64,000 nucleotides of DNA from an uncultured Clostridia bacterium (GCA_944385925.1 CALWZE010000041.1:33213-97212); one strand, 5' to 3'; positions 8,687 to 19,073 are shown, numbered from the stretch's first letter. Translations and numbers: made by a program. The notes: a model not told the origin generated them from the sequence alone.

Positions 8687-10740
8687 TCATGAAAAAGCCG
8701 GAAGTCCTCGCCCCTGTCGGCGGTGAGGAACAGCTGATCGCGGCAGTCCGCGCGGGCGCGGACGCCGTCTATCTCGGCACAACCGCCTTTAACGCCCGCC
8801 GCAGCGCGCACAATTTCGACGCCGGTGCGCTTGAACAGGCCGTGCGCTACTGTCACGGCCGGGGCGTCGCGGTGCATGTGACCCTCAACACCCTTGTTAA
8901 GGATGACGAGCTTGCGCCCGTGCTGCGGGAATTGGAAACGATCTGCCAAGCAGGCGCCGACGCGGTTATCGTGCAGGACCTCGCCATCGCAAGATTTGTT
9001 CGGGAACAGTGTCCCGATCTTGCCATGCACGCCTCCACCCAGATGACAATACATAACGCGGCAGGCGCTAAAATACTGGAGTCGCTCGGTTTCCGCCGCA
9101 TTGTCCTCGCACGGGAGCTCTCGCTTGCGGAAATCCGCGCCGTCGCCGAATCCACCTCGCTGGAAATCGAGACCTTTGTGCACGGCGCGCTTTGCATGTG
9201 CGTTTCCGGCGGCTGCTATCTGTCCGCAATGCTCGGCGGCCGCAGCGGCAACCGCGGTCGTTGTGCGCAGCCCTGCCGTCTGGATTTCCGCTCGCCGGAC
9301 GGACGGGAATATGCGCTTTCGCTCAAAGACATGAGTCATCTTTCCGCTGTTCAGGACCTTGCGCAAGCAGGGGTCTGCTCGCTCAAAATCGAAGGGCGTA
9401 TGAAGCGCCCCGAGTACGTCGCGGCGGCGGTTTCTGCCTGCCGCGCGGCGGTTGACGGCAAGGACTACGACCAGGATATTCTACGAAATGTATTTTCCAG
9501 AAGCGGATTTACGGATGGTTACCTGACCGGCCGCCGCACGCTTGGAATGTTCGGCCACCGCACCCGCGAGGATGTGGAAGGCTTTGCCAAGGTTGCCGGA
9601 AAAACCGGTGAACTTGTGCGCGCTGAAAGGCGCAGTGTTCCGGTTGATCTTTCTCTGCGTATGCATGCCGGGGAACCGGTTTCTCTCCGGGTCAGCGACG
9701 GGACCCACAGCGCCAGGTCTGAAGGCCCCGAGCCGCAGATCGCCCGCACCCGTCCGACCGATTCAGAAGCGGCCCGCCGCAGTCTGGAAAAGACGGGCAA
9801 TACGCCCTTCTTTCTGCGCTCATTTGAAGCCGATATCGAACCCGGTCTGATGCTGCCGGCCTCCGCGCTCAATGAATTGCGGCGAAGCGCGCTGGACGAT
9901 CTTCTCAAGGTGCGCAGCGCCCCTGCGCCGCGTCTCTTCTTCGCGCAGCCGTTCTGCGCCTCTCCCCCCTATGAGTCTCCCGCCGTCCCCGTTTACCGGG
10001 CGCGCTGTGAGACCGCAAAGCAGCTGGAGGCACTGCGCGGCGACGATTTTGACCGCCTGATTCTGCCTTTGCGGGAACTGATCGCCAAACCTGTGCTTGC
10101 TGAAAAATTTCCCGGAAAGCTGATTGCGGAACTGCCGGCTCTGATTTTTCCGGATTCTGAAAAAGCGCTGCGCAAGCAGCTCGATCAGCTCCGCGCGCTT
10201 GGCCTACGGGATGTTCTTTGTGAAAATATCGGCGCGATTCAGCTCGCGCTGGACGCCGGCCTGAACCCGCACGGCGGTCACGGACTCAACATCCTCAACA
10301 GCGAGGCCTTGTGTGAATACGAACGGCTGGGCCTGCGGGACGCCACCCTTTCCTTCGAGCTGGATCTCGAACGGATCAGACGGCTCGGTGGGGTTTGTCC
10401 GCGCGGCGTCCTGGCATATGGTTATCTGCCATTAATGCGCTTTCGCGCCTGCCCAATGCAGCACAAGGAAGGCTGCGGCAGCTGTGACGGCGCGCAGCAG
10501 CTCACCGACCGGCGCGGCGAACATTTTACGGTTCTTTGCAGCGAACGACGGTACCAGACCCTGCTCAACACGCTGCCCCTGTTCCTCAATGCGCGGGAAA
10601 ATACCGGCGTTGATTTTCTGACCCTGTACTTCACCTGCGAAACGCCTGCCGAAGCAGCTGAAGCTGCCGCACAATTCCTTCGCAATGAACGGCCGTCGGG
10701 CAGATTCACAAACGGGCTCTATCTGCGCGAGATTGAATAA
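8683..10740 (+). CDS. U32 family protein with DUF3656, RlhA-like
   Basis: A 685-residue U32 protein with an N-terminal catalytic region (IETFVHGALCMCVSGGC, RGRCAQPCRLDF, IEGRMKRPEYV) and a long C-terminal DUF3656-type extension. E. coli RlhA has this architecture and size and is needed for 5-hydroxycytidine in 23S rRNA; by similarity this gene probably has an rRNA role. A GGAGG site lies just upstream. The ATG at 8683 overlaps the previous stop, while an in-frame ATG at 8689 has the better spacing and may be the real start. Cys-rich segments near residue 585 (CPMQHKEGCGSC) may add a metal site. Confidence 0.88.
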   Translation: MIMKKPEVLAPVGGEEQLIAAVRAGADAVYLGTTAFNARRSAHNFDAGALEQAVRYCHGRGVAVHVTLNTLVKDDELAPVLRELETICQAGADAVIVQDLAIARFVREQCPDLAMHASTQMTIHNAAGAKILESLGFRRIVLARELSLAEIRAVAESTSLEIETFVHGALCMCVSGGCYLSAMLGGRSGNRGRCAQPCRLDFRSPDGREYALSLKDMSHLSAVQDLAQAGVCSLKIEGRMKRPEYVAAAVSACRAAVDGKDYDQDILRNVFSRSGFTDGYLTGRRTLGMFGHRTREDVEGFAKVAGKTGELVRAERRSVPVDLSLRMHAGEPVSLRVSDGTHSARSEGPEPQIARTRPTDSEAARRSLEKTGNTPFFLRSFEADIEPGLMLPASALNELRRSALDDLLKVRSAPAPRLFFAQPFCASPPYESPAVPVYRARCETAKQLEALRGDDFDRLILPLRELIAKPVLAEKFPGKLIAELPALIFPDSEKALRKQLDQLRALGLRDVLCENIGAIQLALDAGLNPHGGHGLNILNSEALCEYERLGLRDATLSFELDLERIRRLGGVCPRGVLAYGYLPLMRFRACPMQHKEGCGSCDGAQQLTDRRGEHFTVLCSERRYQTLLNTLPLFLNARENTGVDFLTLYFTCETPAEAAEAAAQFLRNERPSGRFTNGLYLREIE

Positions 10741-10784
10741 AAGCACGGCTTATATGAATTTTTCAACAACCGAGGTTTTGTATT

Positions 10785-11666
10785 ATGCAGCAAGACATCT
10801 CCTCCTCCCGGTCAGGGCGCATTCTTGCACAGGTTCGGGAATACGCCATCCTCAGCGGCGCCACCCTTCTGCTGGTCATCGGCGTATACCTGTTTAAATT
10901 TCCCAACAATTTTTCCTTTGGCGGCGTAACAGGTGCGGCAATCGTGCTCGCTAAGCTCCTTCCCTTTACCGCAGGCTCGATCACCTTTGTGATCAACATG
11001 GCGTTGCTGCTCATTGGGTTTCTCTTCCTTGGACGCAGTTTTGGGATCAAAACGGTCTATGTCAGCGTTCTCATGTCGGTTGCGCTCAGTGCCTGTGAGC
11101 GCTGGTTTCCCATGGACAAACCACTGACCGATCAACCGCTGCTGGAACTCATTTTCGCAGTTATTTTACCTGCGGTCAGTTCCGCAATCCTGTTTAACCG
11201 CGAAGCAAGCAGCGGCGGCACCGACATCGTTGCGATGATTCTGAAAAAATATACCAGCATCAACATCGGACTCTCGCTTTTTATTGTCGATCTCGCCATC
11301 GTTGCGCTTTCCTTTTTCGTCTTTGGCGCACAAACCGGTCTTTTTTCGGTGCTCGGCCTTATGTCCAAATCGCTGGTAATCGACAACGCGATTGAGAGCA
11401 TTAACCTGTGCAAATATTTCACCATCATCTGCGATCGCCCCGAACCGATTTGTGATTTTATTCATAAGGAGCTCAACCGCTCCGCAACCGTTTGCCGCGC
11501 AGAAGGCGCCTATTCCCACGCGGAAAAATCGGTCATCCTCACGGTCATGCGCCGCCGCCAGGCGGTGCGGCTGCGCAACTTTGTACGTCAAACCGAGCCC
11601 TCCGCCTTCATCATGATTACCAACAGCAGCGAGATTATCGGAAAAGGCTTCCGTGGATTCAACTGA
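10785..11666 (+). CDS. YitT family membrane protein (DUF161/DUF2179)
   Basis: Integral membrane protein of the YitT family with five or six hydrophobic helices in residues 20-195. It has the family motifs FPNNFSFGGVTG and REASSGGTDIVAMIL, and a cytoplasmic C-terminal DUF2179 domain (about 205-293) ending ITNSSEIIGKGF. The family is widespread in Firmicutes and has no settled function; transport has been suggested. GAGG lies 9 bases before the ATG. It starts 44 bases after the U32 pair and may be cotranscribed with it. Confidence 0.88.
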   Translation: MQQDISSSRSGRILAQVREYAILSGATLLLVIGVYLFKFPNNFSFGGVTGAAIVLAKLLPFTAGSITFVINMALLLIGFLFLGRSFGIKTVYVSVLMSVALSACERWFPMDKPLTDQPLLELIFAVILPAVSSAILFNREASSGGTDIVAMILKKYTSINIGLSLFIVDLAIVALSFFVFGAQTGLFSVLGLMSKSLVIDNAIESINLCKYFTIICDRPEPICDFIHKELNRSATVCRAEGAYSHAEKSVILTVMRRRQAVRLRNFVRQTEPSAFIMITNSSEIIGKGFRGFN

Positions 11667-11953
11667 TTGTATCTTTTAAAAAAAAATATTCCATTTTGTT
11701 GAATCGGTACATTGTTTTGACAGACGAAAATGACTGAACCTCCTCGGATTTCCTCTTGTTTTTACCTGTGTTTGATTCGGATTTAATCTGAAAATGTTAT
11801 CCTGTATGCGCTCAAATCTTTGGCAAATTTCATAAAGAAAAGCGGGAAAATTGTTGCACAGCGTCAATTTTTCCATCTTATTTCCACCCAAAAAGCGAAA
11901 TATGCTATCCTATTATTAATAAAACTTTTGCAAGACAGGGGAGAAAGTTTGTT

Positions 11954-13249
11954 ATGAAGCTGAACAACAAACGCACCATCACGGTCGGCCTTGCGTTCAT
12001 GTCCATCTGCGCATTCTGGCAGGTCTATGACGGAATCATTCCGCTGATCCTCAAGGACACTTTCCAGATCGGCGACACGGCTGCCGGCGTCGTCATGGCG
12101 CTGGATAATATTCTCGCGCTGTTTATGCTGCCCCTGTTCGGCACTCTCAGCGACCGCACCCATACCCGCATCGGGCGCAGAATGCCCTATATTCTTGGGG
12201 GAACGGCTGTCGCCTGTGTTGCCATGCTGTTCATTCCCATTGCGGACCGCCTCTACTCTCTGCCGCTGATGATGGCGGCGCTCGGCGTCGTACTCCTTGC
12301 GATGGCAACCTATCGTTCCCCTGCCGTCGCGTTGATGCCGGATGTAACGCCCAAGCCGCTGCGCAGTAAGGGAAACGCGATCATTAACCTGATGGGTGCA
12401 GTAGGCGGCATTATCATGCTTGGCGCCATTAAACTGCTTGTTCCCAAAACCGATCATCCAAATTATCTGCCGCTTTTCGCACTGACCGCAATTTTGATGG
12501 CCGCATGCGTCGCCGTTCTCTATCTCAAAATCAAGGAACCGGCCTGTGTGCAGGAAATGCAGCAGCAAAGCCGGGAATACGGCATTGAGGAAGAACAGCC
12601 GGAAGAACCGAAACAAGGCGCCTCTGCTTCCAGATTGCCCAGCGACGTATTTCGCAGCCTGTGTTTCATTCTCGCCAGTGTTTTTCTCTGGTTCATGGGC
12701 TATAACGCTGTAACGACCTCCTTTTCCAAATACGCCGCGCATGTTTGGGGCATGCAGGGCGGCGACTATGCGATGGTCCTGATGATTGCACAGGCAGCGG
12801 CAATTCTGGCCTATCTGCCGGTCGGCTGGATCGCGAGCAAAGTCGGGCGTAAAAAAACCATTCTCGGCGGAATTGTCATGCTTGCCGTCTCGTTCGGTTC
12901 CGCAATTTTCTTTAAGAGCTTTTCGGGCATGATTTTCTTCTTTTTCGCGCTCGCCGGAGTTGGCTGGGCGTTCATCAACGTCAACAGTTACCCTATGGTA
13001 GTCGAGATGAGCCGGGGCGCAGACGTTGGAAAATACACCGGTTATTACTACACCTTCAGCATGACTGCACAGACCATCACCCCGATCCTTTCCGGCTTTG
13101 TGCTGGAATTCTGGGGATACCGTTATCTCTTCCCTTATGGATGCCTTTTTGTTGCCGGCTCCTTCCTCACCATGCTTATGGTCAAACACGGTGACAGCCG
13201 CCCGCAAACCCGCAAATCCAAACTGGAAGCTTTCGACGTTGAGGACTGA
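11954..13249 (+). CDS. MFS transporter, sugar/cation symporter-like
   Basis: Twelve-helix major facilitator of 431 residues. Motif A appears after helix 2 as GTLSDRTHTRIGRRMPYI, and its second-half counterpart is GWIASKVGRKKTILGG. The N-terminal AFWQVYDGIIPLIL and the RMPYILGG segment resemble glycoside-pentoside-hexuronide or sucrose-type symporters. The substrate cannot be read from sequence. A charged central loop lies at about 195-225. GGGGAGA precedes the ATG. It is flanked by intergenic gaps on both sides, so it is probably monocistronic. Confidence 0.85.
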   Translation: MKLNNKRTITVGLAFMSICAFWQVYDGIIPLILKDTFQIGDTAAGVVMALDNILALFMLPLFGTLSDRTHTRIGRRMPYILGGTAVACVAMLFIPIADRLYSLPLMMAALGVVLLAMATYRSPAVALMPDVTPKPLRSKGNAIINLMGAVGGIIMLGAIKLLVPKTDHPNYLPLFALTAILMAACVAVLYLKIKEPACVQEMQQQSREYGIEEEQPEEPKQGASASRLPSDVFRSLCFILASVFLWFMGYNAVTTSFSKYAAHVWGMQGGDYAMVLMIAQAAAILAYLPVGWIASKVGRKKTILGGIVMLAVSFGSAIFFKSFSGMIFFFFALAGVGWAFINVNSYPMVVEMSRGADVGKYTGYYYTFSMTAQTITPILSGFVLEFWGYRYLFPYGCLFVAGSFLTMLMVKHGDSRPQTRKSKLEAFDVED

Positions 13250-13447
13250 CTTTGATTCTCCGCACTAACGTCCGGATTTCAATAAAAAACGTTCTTTTAA
13301 AGGGCTCGTCGCTCCAGGACGAATAATAAGCGGTTTTGTCTTTTGCGGCTCTGTCTATTCCCTGCGTTTGAAATTTCCTGAACAAATAAAATAACCGGTT
13401 GTCTTTCGCCGAAAAGCAGCCAGGCGGCATTTTTTCTAAATGACAAA

Positions 13448-13477
13448 GAAGCGCACAGTTGAAAAACTGTGCGCTTC
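13448..13477. terminator. Bidirectional terminator
   Basis: A perfect 13-bp stem (GAAGCGCACAGTT and complement) with a GAAA loop and T-rich flanks on both sides lies between the convergent MFS and UPF0316 genes. The 200 bases between the MFS stop and this hairpin hold nothing else I recognise. Confidence 0.85.
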
Positions 13478-13570
13478 TTATTTACCCTGAAGGCAAACTG
13501 ACATTGTAAAACAGCAGCCGGGCAGTTCGGCGCTTAGCTACAATTCAGGACATCAAAGCATCACGCCCGC

Positions 13571-14098
13571 TCACTTACTTTTTACGAACCCGTTAAAGAC
13601 ATATTTGGTTTCCTGCACCATGAAGAAGGCTTTGGGATCCTGTTCATGCACAAGCGCCTTCAGTTCCTCCAATCTGGTGCTGGGTATTTCGCAGAAAAGC
13701 ATATATTTTTCGCCGCCGAACTGAGAACTATGCACATCCAGCACCGTCACGCCATATCCCCGCGCGCGTATCCGCTCGACGAGTTCCTCATCCCGTGCCG
13801 AGGTCACGATCTGGCAGGTGATATTGAGCCGGATAAACCGGCTGGAAATCTTTCCGCCGACAAAGGTTCCCGTCGCAAAACCGCCGGCGTAGGCAATTGC
13901 GACGGGCAGTCCGCCGCCGTCAATGGTCAGCGCGCCGCGAACCGCCACGAACCACAAAAAGGTTTCAATGAACCCGGTAATGGCGGCATAAAGCGGCTTC
14001 TCTTTTACTGTCAGAACCATGCGCAGCGTCGAACAGGAAACGTCGACAATCCGGCAGAAAAAGATTTCGAGACAGACCAGCAGGACGGGGATCGTCAT
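13571..14098 (-). CDS. UPF0316 membrane protein (YebE-like, DUF2179)
   Basis: Short integral membrane protein with three hydrophobic segments in residues 1-85 (EIFFCRIVDVSCSTLRMVL; PLYAAITGFIETFLWFVAV; GLPVAIAYAGGFATGTFVGG). A soluble DUF2179-type domain follows (about 90-175). This matches the UPF0316 family of unknown function. I place the start at the ATG 14098, which has AAAGGG 9 bases upstream, rather than the in-frame TTG at 14107. It shares the C-terminal DUF2179 fold with the YitT protein at 10785, so the window has two unrelated membrane proteins with this domain. Confidence 0.85.
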   Translation of the reverse strand: MTIPVLLVCLEIFFCRIVDVSCSTLRMVLTVKEKPLYAAITGFIETFLWFVAVRGALTIDGGGLPVAIAYAGGFATGTFVGGKISSRFIRLNITCQIVTSARDEELVERIRARGYGVTVLDVHSSQFGGEKYMLFCEIPSTRLEELKALVHEQDPKAFFMVQETKYVFNGFVKSK

Positions 14099-14107
14099 AT
14101 TCCTCAA

Positions 14108-14562
14108 CCCTTTGTTTTCTCTTTTTATTTATCCGATCATACTCTGCCGGCCGAAAACAAGCCATCGGGTCTGGTTTCCTGTTCAAAATATCCAGATTCA
14201 TCTAATTGATATCAATCTGTAATGGTAAAATATCCAATTCTAAGTTTATTGATGACATAAAACGCATTTACATTCATGAACTGACTGTCTATGTCTGATA
14301 CACGGCGGACAACCGATCATCTGCGCCACGCGCAGAGTCCGGTTAAATCTGAAAACAGGTCTTGTCTCGATTCGCTGTCTGCAAATGGCAGCAAAATACG
14401 CAATTTAAGCCTGCCAGTGCTTTCGGCTCCTGCTAACCCTCAGCTAGCAAAACCGGCATGCCAGAGCCTTCCGCAAGTTTCTTCCTATGTCCTGGGGTGA
14501 AACAATCCCGTCAAAGCGCATAATACGCCGAAACGGACACAGAAATAGCCATAATCAAAAAC
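14108..14562. other. Gene-free interval
   Basis: About 450 bases between the UPF0316 start and the TetR stop. I see no open frame with a convincing ribosome-binding site, no strong promoter and no clear terminator. An AT-rich patch (14225-14260) next to a GC-richer stretch may be decayed sequence. Confidence 0.5.
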
Positions 14563-15180
14563 TTAGCCGACAGCGGCCAAAAACATGCAAGTAGCGTATT
14601 CTCTGGTTTTCCGATCACTGCACCCCGACGCGTTGCAGCCGACATACTGCACATAGGCGGAAACCGCCGCGCTGAATGCAAAACGCAGAAACTCCGGTTC
14701 GATCCCGCTGCGCACCGCGCCGGCCGCCTTTCCGCGGTCTGCGAGTTTTTCACAAAGCTCGGTCATTTTTCCGGCACACCAGAGCGCGAATACTTTGGAT
14801 TTTCCCTGTGCTTTTTGCGGGCCCTGACGCAGCATCGCGGTAATCAGCGCACCGGCGCCTGTGCTGGCGTGGGTAAACACCTTAGCCGCGCCGTCCAGCA
14901 GGTCGCCGATCAACGCCGGATATTCGGCGTCGTTTTCCAGCAAACGATCGGCAGCCTCGAAGCCCTTCTCAAGGCGATAGACGATCGCGCGCGGCAGAAT
15001 ATCCTCCTTGGAAGGAAAATACTCGTAAACCGTTCCCTTGCCAATGCCGGCCTCGGCGGCAATATCCGCAACCTTCAGCTCATGAAACTCCCGACCCTCG
15101 CCCAAAAGGCGAAATACGGCCTCAAAAACCGCCCTCTCCTTTTCCGAAACAGCCGCGGTGTTTTGTGTATCCCTTTGCAT
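14563..15180 (-). CDS. TetR/AcrR family transcriptional regulator
   Basis: A 205-residue one-component repressor. The N-terminal helix-turn-helix is clear (VADIAAEAGIGKGTVYEYFPS, about residues 38-58), and the C-terminal ligand domain has no recognisable ligand signature. It starts two bases after the stop of the RND exporter gene, with GGAGG inside the end of that gene, so the two are cotranscribed. A 20-bp palindrome overlaps the transcription start of the operon. The arrangement predicts a repressor that controls the exporter and itself and is released by an exporter substrate. Confidence 0.93.
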   Translation of the reverse strand: MQRDTQNTAAVSEKERAVFEAVFRLLGEGREFHELKVADIAAEAGIGKGTVYEYFPSKEDILPRAIVYRLEKGFEAADRLLENDAEYPALIGDLLDGAAKVFTHASTGAGALITAMLRQGPQKAQGKSKVFALWCAGKMTELCEKLADRGKAAGAVRSGIEPEFLRFAFSAAVSAYVQYVGCNASGCSDRKTREYATCMFLAAVG

Positions 15181-15182
15181 GC

Positions 15183-18100
15183 TCAGTCCTCCTCCAGATC
15201 GACGGGCTTCATCTGTCTGCGGTGCATAAGGTCATAGATGACAGGCACTACGATCAGGGTCAGCGCGGTCGCATAGGTAAGTCCGCCGATCGTAACGACC
15301 GCCATCGGCTGGGTCATCTCGGCGCCGCTTCCAAACCCGACCGCCATTGTGCTCATGGCAAGAATGGTGGTAAGCGCAGTCATCAGAATCGGGCGCAGAC
15401 GGGCGCGTCCGGTCTCGATCAGTGCCTCTTTCTTTTCTTTGCCCTCCAGGCGCAGCTGGTTGACATAGTCTACAAAAACAATACCGTTATTCACAACCAC
15501 ACCCGCGAGGACCAAAAATCCGAGCATCGAGATGACCGAAAGTTCCATCCCGCACAGGAAAAGCAGCAGCAATCCGCCTGTGAAGGCGAGCGGCATGGTG
15601 AACAGCACGATGAAGGGGGAAAGCAGGCTCTGGAATTGTGCGACCATGATAAGGTAGATAAAGACAACGGCGAGGGCAATCATCTGCACAAGGTCGCCGA
15701 GTGCCTGCTGGATCGACTCGTTTTCGCCTGCCATTTCCAGCGTGCAGCCCGCAGGCGGCGTGTAATCTTTGAGCGCCTGTTCAATATCCCGGCTCACAAG
15801 ACCTATATTATATCCGTCCGCGACAGAGGCCGTCACCGTATTGTAACGCGCCTGGTTGTCCCGGGCAATGGCATTGACGCTGGCCGTCTGGGTGATATCC
15901 GCTATTTCGGACAGGCTGATTTCCACCTCTTCTTTGTCCTGGTTTGTGACCTGCAATTTATAATCGCCGAGGGTTTGCGGCGTCAGCTGGACCAGCTGAT
16001 GATTGACAATCACAACCGGATAATCCTCGTCGCCTGCGGTCAGGGTCGTGCTGTTGGTCTCCTCGCTGAGCGCGGCGGCCAGCTCGGAATAGACCTGGGC
16101 AACGGTGAGGTTATAGCGCATCGCCGCATCCTTATTGACGGTGACGCGGATTTCCGTATCGGCATCTTCGTAGCCGGTTGTTACATCGGTCAGTCCCTCC
16201 ACTTCGGCCAGGATTGCCGCCACCTCGTTGGAGCCTTGCATCAGGGTATCCAGGTCGTTGCATTTCAGCACGATTGAAACGCCGGAGCCCGCCAGCATGG
16301 ACATATCCATCGTACTGGCCTGAACAGTGAGCTCACCGGAAAGATCCGCCGTTTTTGCATAGATTTCCTGTTCGACCTCCCGATTGGTCATCGTGCGGTC
16401 ATCCCCCAAAAGGATATAGTAAGACAGGCTTTCCGAATTGCCGGAGCCGGTCATGCTCATCCCGGAATCCCCGGAAATCGCGCCCACATACTCCACTGCG
16501 TCGATCTCCAGAATTCTGTCCGCAATCTGATCGCCAAGCTCAAACAAGTCCACATCCTTATCCTCTTCGCTCAGGGTCAGCGTTGCGCTCATCTGGGGAC
16601 TGTCCATCTCGGGCATAAAGGCTGTTCCCATAACCGGGATCAGCAATATTGCGATAAGGAAAAGCGCGCCCGCACTCCCAAGAACCGCTGCACGATGATC
16701 AAGCGACCAGCGCAGCGCTTTTTCATACCAGTTGGTAAAGCGCGCAAACAGACCCTGACGCTGCTCGGCCACGCGGTGCAGCATCATCGAGGACATTGCG
16801 GGAACCAGGGTCAGCGCAACGATCAGACTTGCAAACAGGCTGTATGCAATCGTCAGGCCCATATCAGCAAACAGCTGACGGGTCAGCCCTTCGGTAAAGA
16901 CGATCGGCAAAAAGACGCATACAGTAGTCAGCGTGGAGGCAAAAATGGCGCCAGCCACCTGTTTTGCACCGTCCACGGCAGCCTTCTTGACCGGTACGCC
17001 GAGACTGCGCATCCTGTAAATATTTTCGATGACGACAATACTGTTGTCGACCAGCATACCGACGCCGAGCGCAAGACCCGACAGAGAGATGATGTTCAGG
17101 GTCACCCCGCTGAAATACATGAGCGCAAGCGCAAACATCAAGCTGATGGGAATGCTGCAGGCGATGACCAGCGTCGGCTTATAATCCCGCAAAAACAGGA
17201 TCAGAACCAGAATTGCCAGCGCGCCGCCCCACAGAAGATTATCCAGCACACTGCCGACAATCATGTCAATATAATCGCCCTGGTCCATCAGCGGCGTGAT
17301 CCGCAGATCAGGATTGGCCGCGCAAAGCTCCTGGATCTCCTGCGCAATATTGTCCGATACCTCGGCGGTAGACGCGGTGCTCTGTTTCTGGAAAGAGAGA
17401 ACGATTCCGTCGCTTCCGTTGATTTTTGCATAGGTTCCGTCGCTCTCGTTCTGCATTGAGACCGACGCAACGTCTTTCACCCGAACGTCGCCGGTCGCCT
17501 CTGTGGAGAACAGCAGGGTATTTTCAACCTCCTGCGCCGACTTATAAACATCGCCGACCTTGACGGCATAGCGCTCGCCGTCCTCCTCGATATATCCCGC
17601 CGGCATACTGAAATTCTGTGCGGTCAGAATGCCGCTGATCATGCTTTCGGTTATGATATTTTCCAAATCGGCCTGCTCATACGCCTGCTCACGGGATTGC
17701 TCAAACTGGCTGATTCCCTCCTCGATCTGACTGAGGCCGGATATGATCTGCGCCTGCGCCTTGGCAAGCTCGGACGCCGCGGTCATCTGTCCGTTTTGAA
17801 TCTGCACATAGCCGTTTTTTGCCTGTTCCAGCGCGGCCTCCAGCTGGGGTTTTGTCTGGGAGATAACCGCCAGCCGCGTCTCGATATTTTTCAGTTCGAC
17901 TTCAATCTCGCTGATTCGCGCGGCGGCGCTGTAAACAGTCGCTTCGTAGGCCTGAATATCCGCAAGCGGCATTTCAAGCAGCTGGGCAGCTTCTGGAGAG
18001 GAACCCAGGGAAGCCAGCAACGCTGAGCGGATCGGCTCATATGTTGCTTCATCCGGTATATCCGCAAAGCTCGCATAGGGGCCGCCCGGCGAGCCGGCGG

Positions 18101-18995
18101 AGGCGCTGGACAAAAACGCGCGCAGCGCATCAAACATAGGCTTTACCGTCGTGTCCAGATTCTGCATCGCGGCACGTTCCGCTTCAAAGGCGGCCTTATC
18201 CGCGGTTAAGGTCGTCTCCTCCGCCAGCAGCGCATTTACGTTCGCGATCGCACTGGTCACCTCTGCGCCTGCCGAGGACAATTTGTCCGCCGCACTCGCC
18301 TGACCGCTGTCCAGTTTTTCCTGTGCGCTGTTCAGCGCCGCTTTCGCACTGAGCAGCTCGCCATAAGCTTCATCCAGCGTCTTATCCAGCTCGTCCTTGA
18401 CTTTTTCATTCAGTTCGCTGATTTTGGCGTGATCTATGGTGACCTTGAGATTTTGTTCGCTTAAACCGGAGGCGGAAACAGAAGCGACCCCTTCAATCCG
18501 CTCAAAGGCTGGGATAACCGTTTTTTCCACATAGTCTACAACTTCTGCTGTGTCGGCATTTTCGCCCATATCGACGCTTGCAACCATAACCGGCAGCATA
18601 TCCGGGCTGATCTTGAGGAACATCGGCGTGCCGACCATATCGTCCAGCTGGCCGGAAACCAGATCAATATTGTTGGAAATTTCGATCATGGCGCTGTCCA
18701 TATTCGTGCTCTGATTGAATTCCATTATGATCTGGCTGACGTTTTCGCTGGAATTGGAACTGATATTTTCCAATCCACCGGTCGTACCAAGAACCGCCTC
18801 AAGCGGTTTGGTGACTGATGCTTCGACCTTTTCCGGGCTGGCACCCGGATAGGTCGTAATCACCACGACATAAGGGAGTTCAAGGCTGGGCAGGAGGTCG
18901 GTCGTCATGTGGGTGAAGGAAATCACCCCCAGCACGATCACAAGCACAACTGCCACAAAAACGGTAAATGGTTTCCTGACGCTGTAGTTCGACAT
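15183..18995 (-). CDS. RND superfamily exporter with coiled-coil insertion
   Basis: Proton-driven efflux permease of the AcrB/HAE1 type, 1270 residues. The N-terminal helix (KPFTVFVAVVLVIVLGVISF) is followed by the porter domain. Two six-helix bundles appear at about 575-780 and 1085-1260, including the proton-relay segment GLALGVGMLVDNSIVVIENI. About 240 residues (roughly 205-450) rich in Ala, Glu, Gln and Lys are inserted in the first periplasmic loop and look like a long antiparallel coiled coil. AcrB itself is about 1050 residues. No membrane-fusion protein or outer-membrane partner is encoded nearby, as expected in a single-membrane cell. It is cotranscribed with the TetR gene. Confidence 0.93.
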   Translation of the reverse strand: MSNYSVRKPFTVFVAVVLVIVLGVISFTHMTTDLLPSLELPYVVVITTYPGASPEKVEASVTKPLEAVLGTTGGLENISSNSSENVSQIIMEFNQSTNMDSAMIEISNNIDLVSGQLDDMVGTPMFLKISPDMLPVMVASVDMGENADTAEVVDYVEKTVIPAFERIEGVASVSASGLSEQNLKVTIDHAKISELNEKVKDELDKTLDEAYGELLSAKAALNSAQEKLDSGQASAADKLSSAGAEVTSAIANVNALLAEETTLTADKAAFEAERAAMQNLDTTVKPMFDALRAFLSSASAGSPGGPYASFADIPDEATYEPIRSALLASLGSSPEAAQLLEMPLADIQAYEATVYSAAARISEIEVELKNIETRLAVISQTKPQLEAALEQAKNGYVQIQNGQMTAASELAKAQAQIISGLSQIEEGISQFEQSREQAYEQADLENIITESMISGILTAQNFSMPAGYIEEDGERYAVKVGDVYKSAQEVENTLLFSTEATGDVRVKDVASVSMQNESDGTYAKINGSDGIVLSFQKQSTASTAEVSDNIAQEIQELCAANPDLRITPLMDQGDYIDMIVGSVLDNLLWGGALAILVLILFLRDYKPTLVIACSIPISLMFALALMYFSGVTLNIISLSGLALGVGMLVDNSIVVIENIYRMRSLGVPVKKAAVDGAKQVAGAIFASTLTTVCVFLPIVFTEGLTRQLFADMGLTIAYSLFASLIVALTLVPAMSSMMLHRVAEQRQGLFARFTNWYEKALRWSLDHRAAVLGSAGALFLIAILLIPVMGTAFMPEMDSPQMSATLTLSEEDKDVDLFELGDQIADRILEIDAVEYVGAISGDSGMSMTGSGNSESLSYYILLGDDRTMTNREVEQEIYAKTADLSGELTVQASTMDMSMLAGSGVSIVLKCNDLDTLMQGSNEVAAILAEVEGLTDVTTGYEDADTEIRVTVNKDAAMRYNLTVAQVYSELAAALSEETNSTTLTAGDEDYPVVIVNHQLVQLTPQTLGDYKLQVTNQDKEEVEISLSEIADITQTASVNAIARDNQARYNTVTASVADGYNIGLVSRDIEQALKDYTPPAGCTLEMAGENESIQQALGDLVQMIALAVVFIYLIMVAQFQSLLSPFIVLFTMPLAFTGGLLLLFLCGMELSVISMLGFLVLAGVVVNNGIVFVDYVNQLRLEGKEKKEALIETGRARLRPILMTALTTILAMSTMAVGFGSGAEMTQPMAVVTIGGLTYATALTLIVVPVIYDLMHRRQMKPVDLEED

Positions 18996-19073
18996 GGCTT
19001 TCCTCTTTTACTAAGATATAATCGCTGCATGCGGCGCGAAACGATCCTTTTGGATTTTTCCGCCGTTTCATTT

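Noticed and set aside
11864..13207. A 447-codon minus-strand open frame opposite the MFS gene
   Set aside because: The product has no hydrophobic or domain pattern, while the plus-strand frame is a clear 12-helix transporter.
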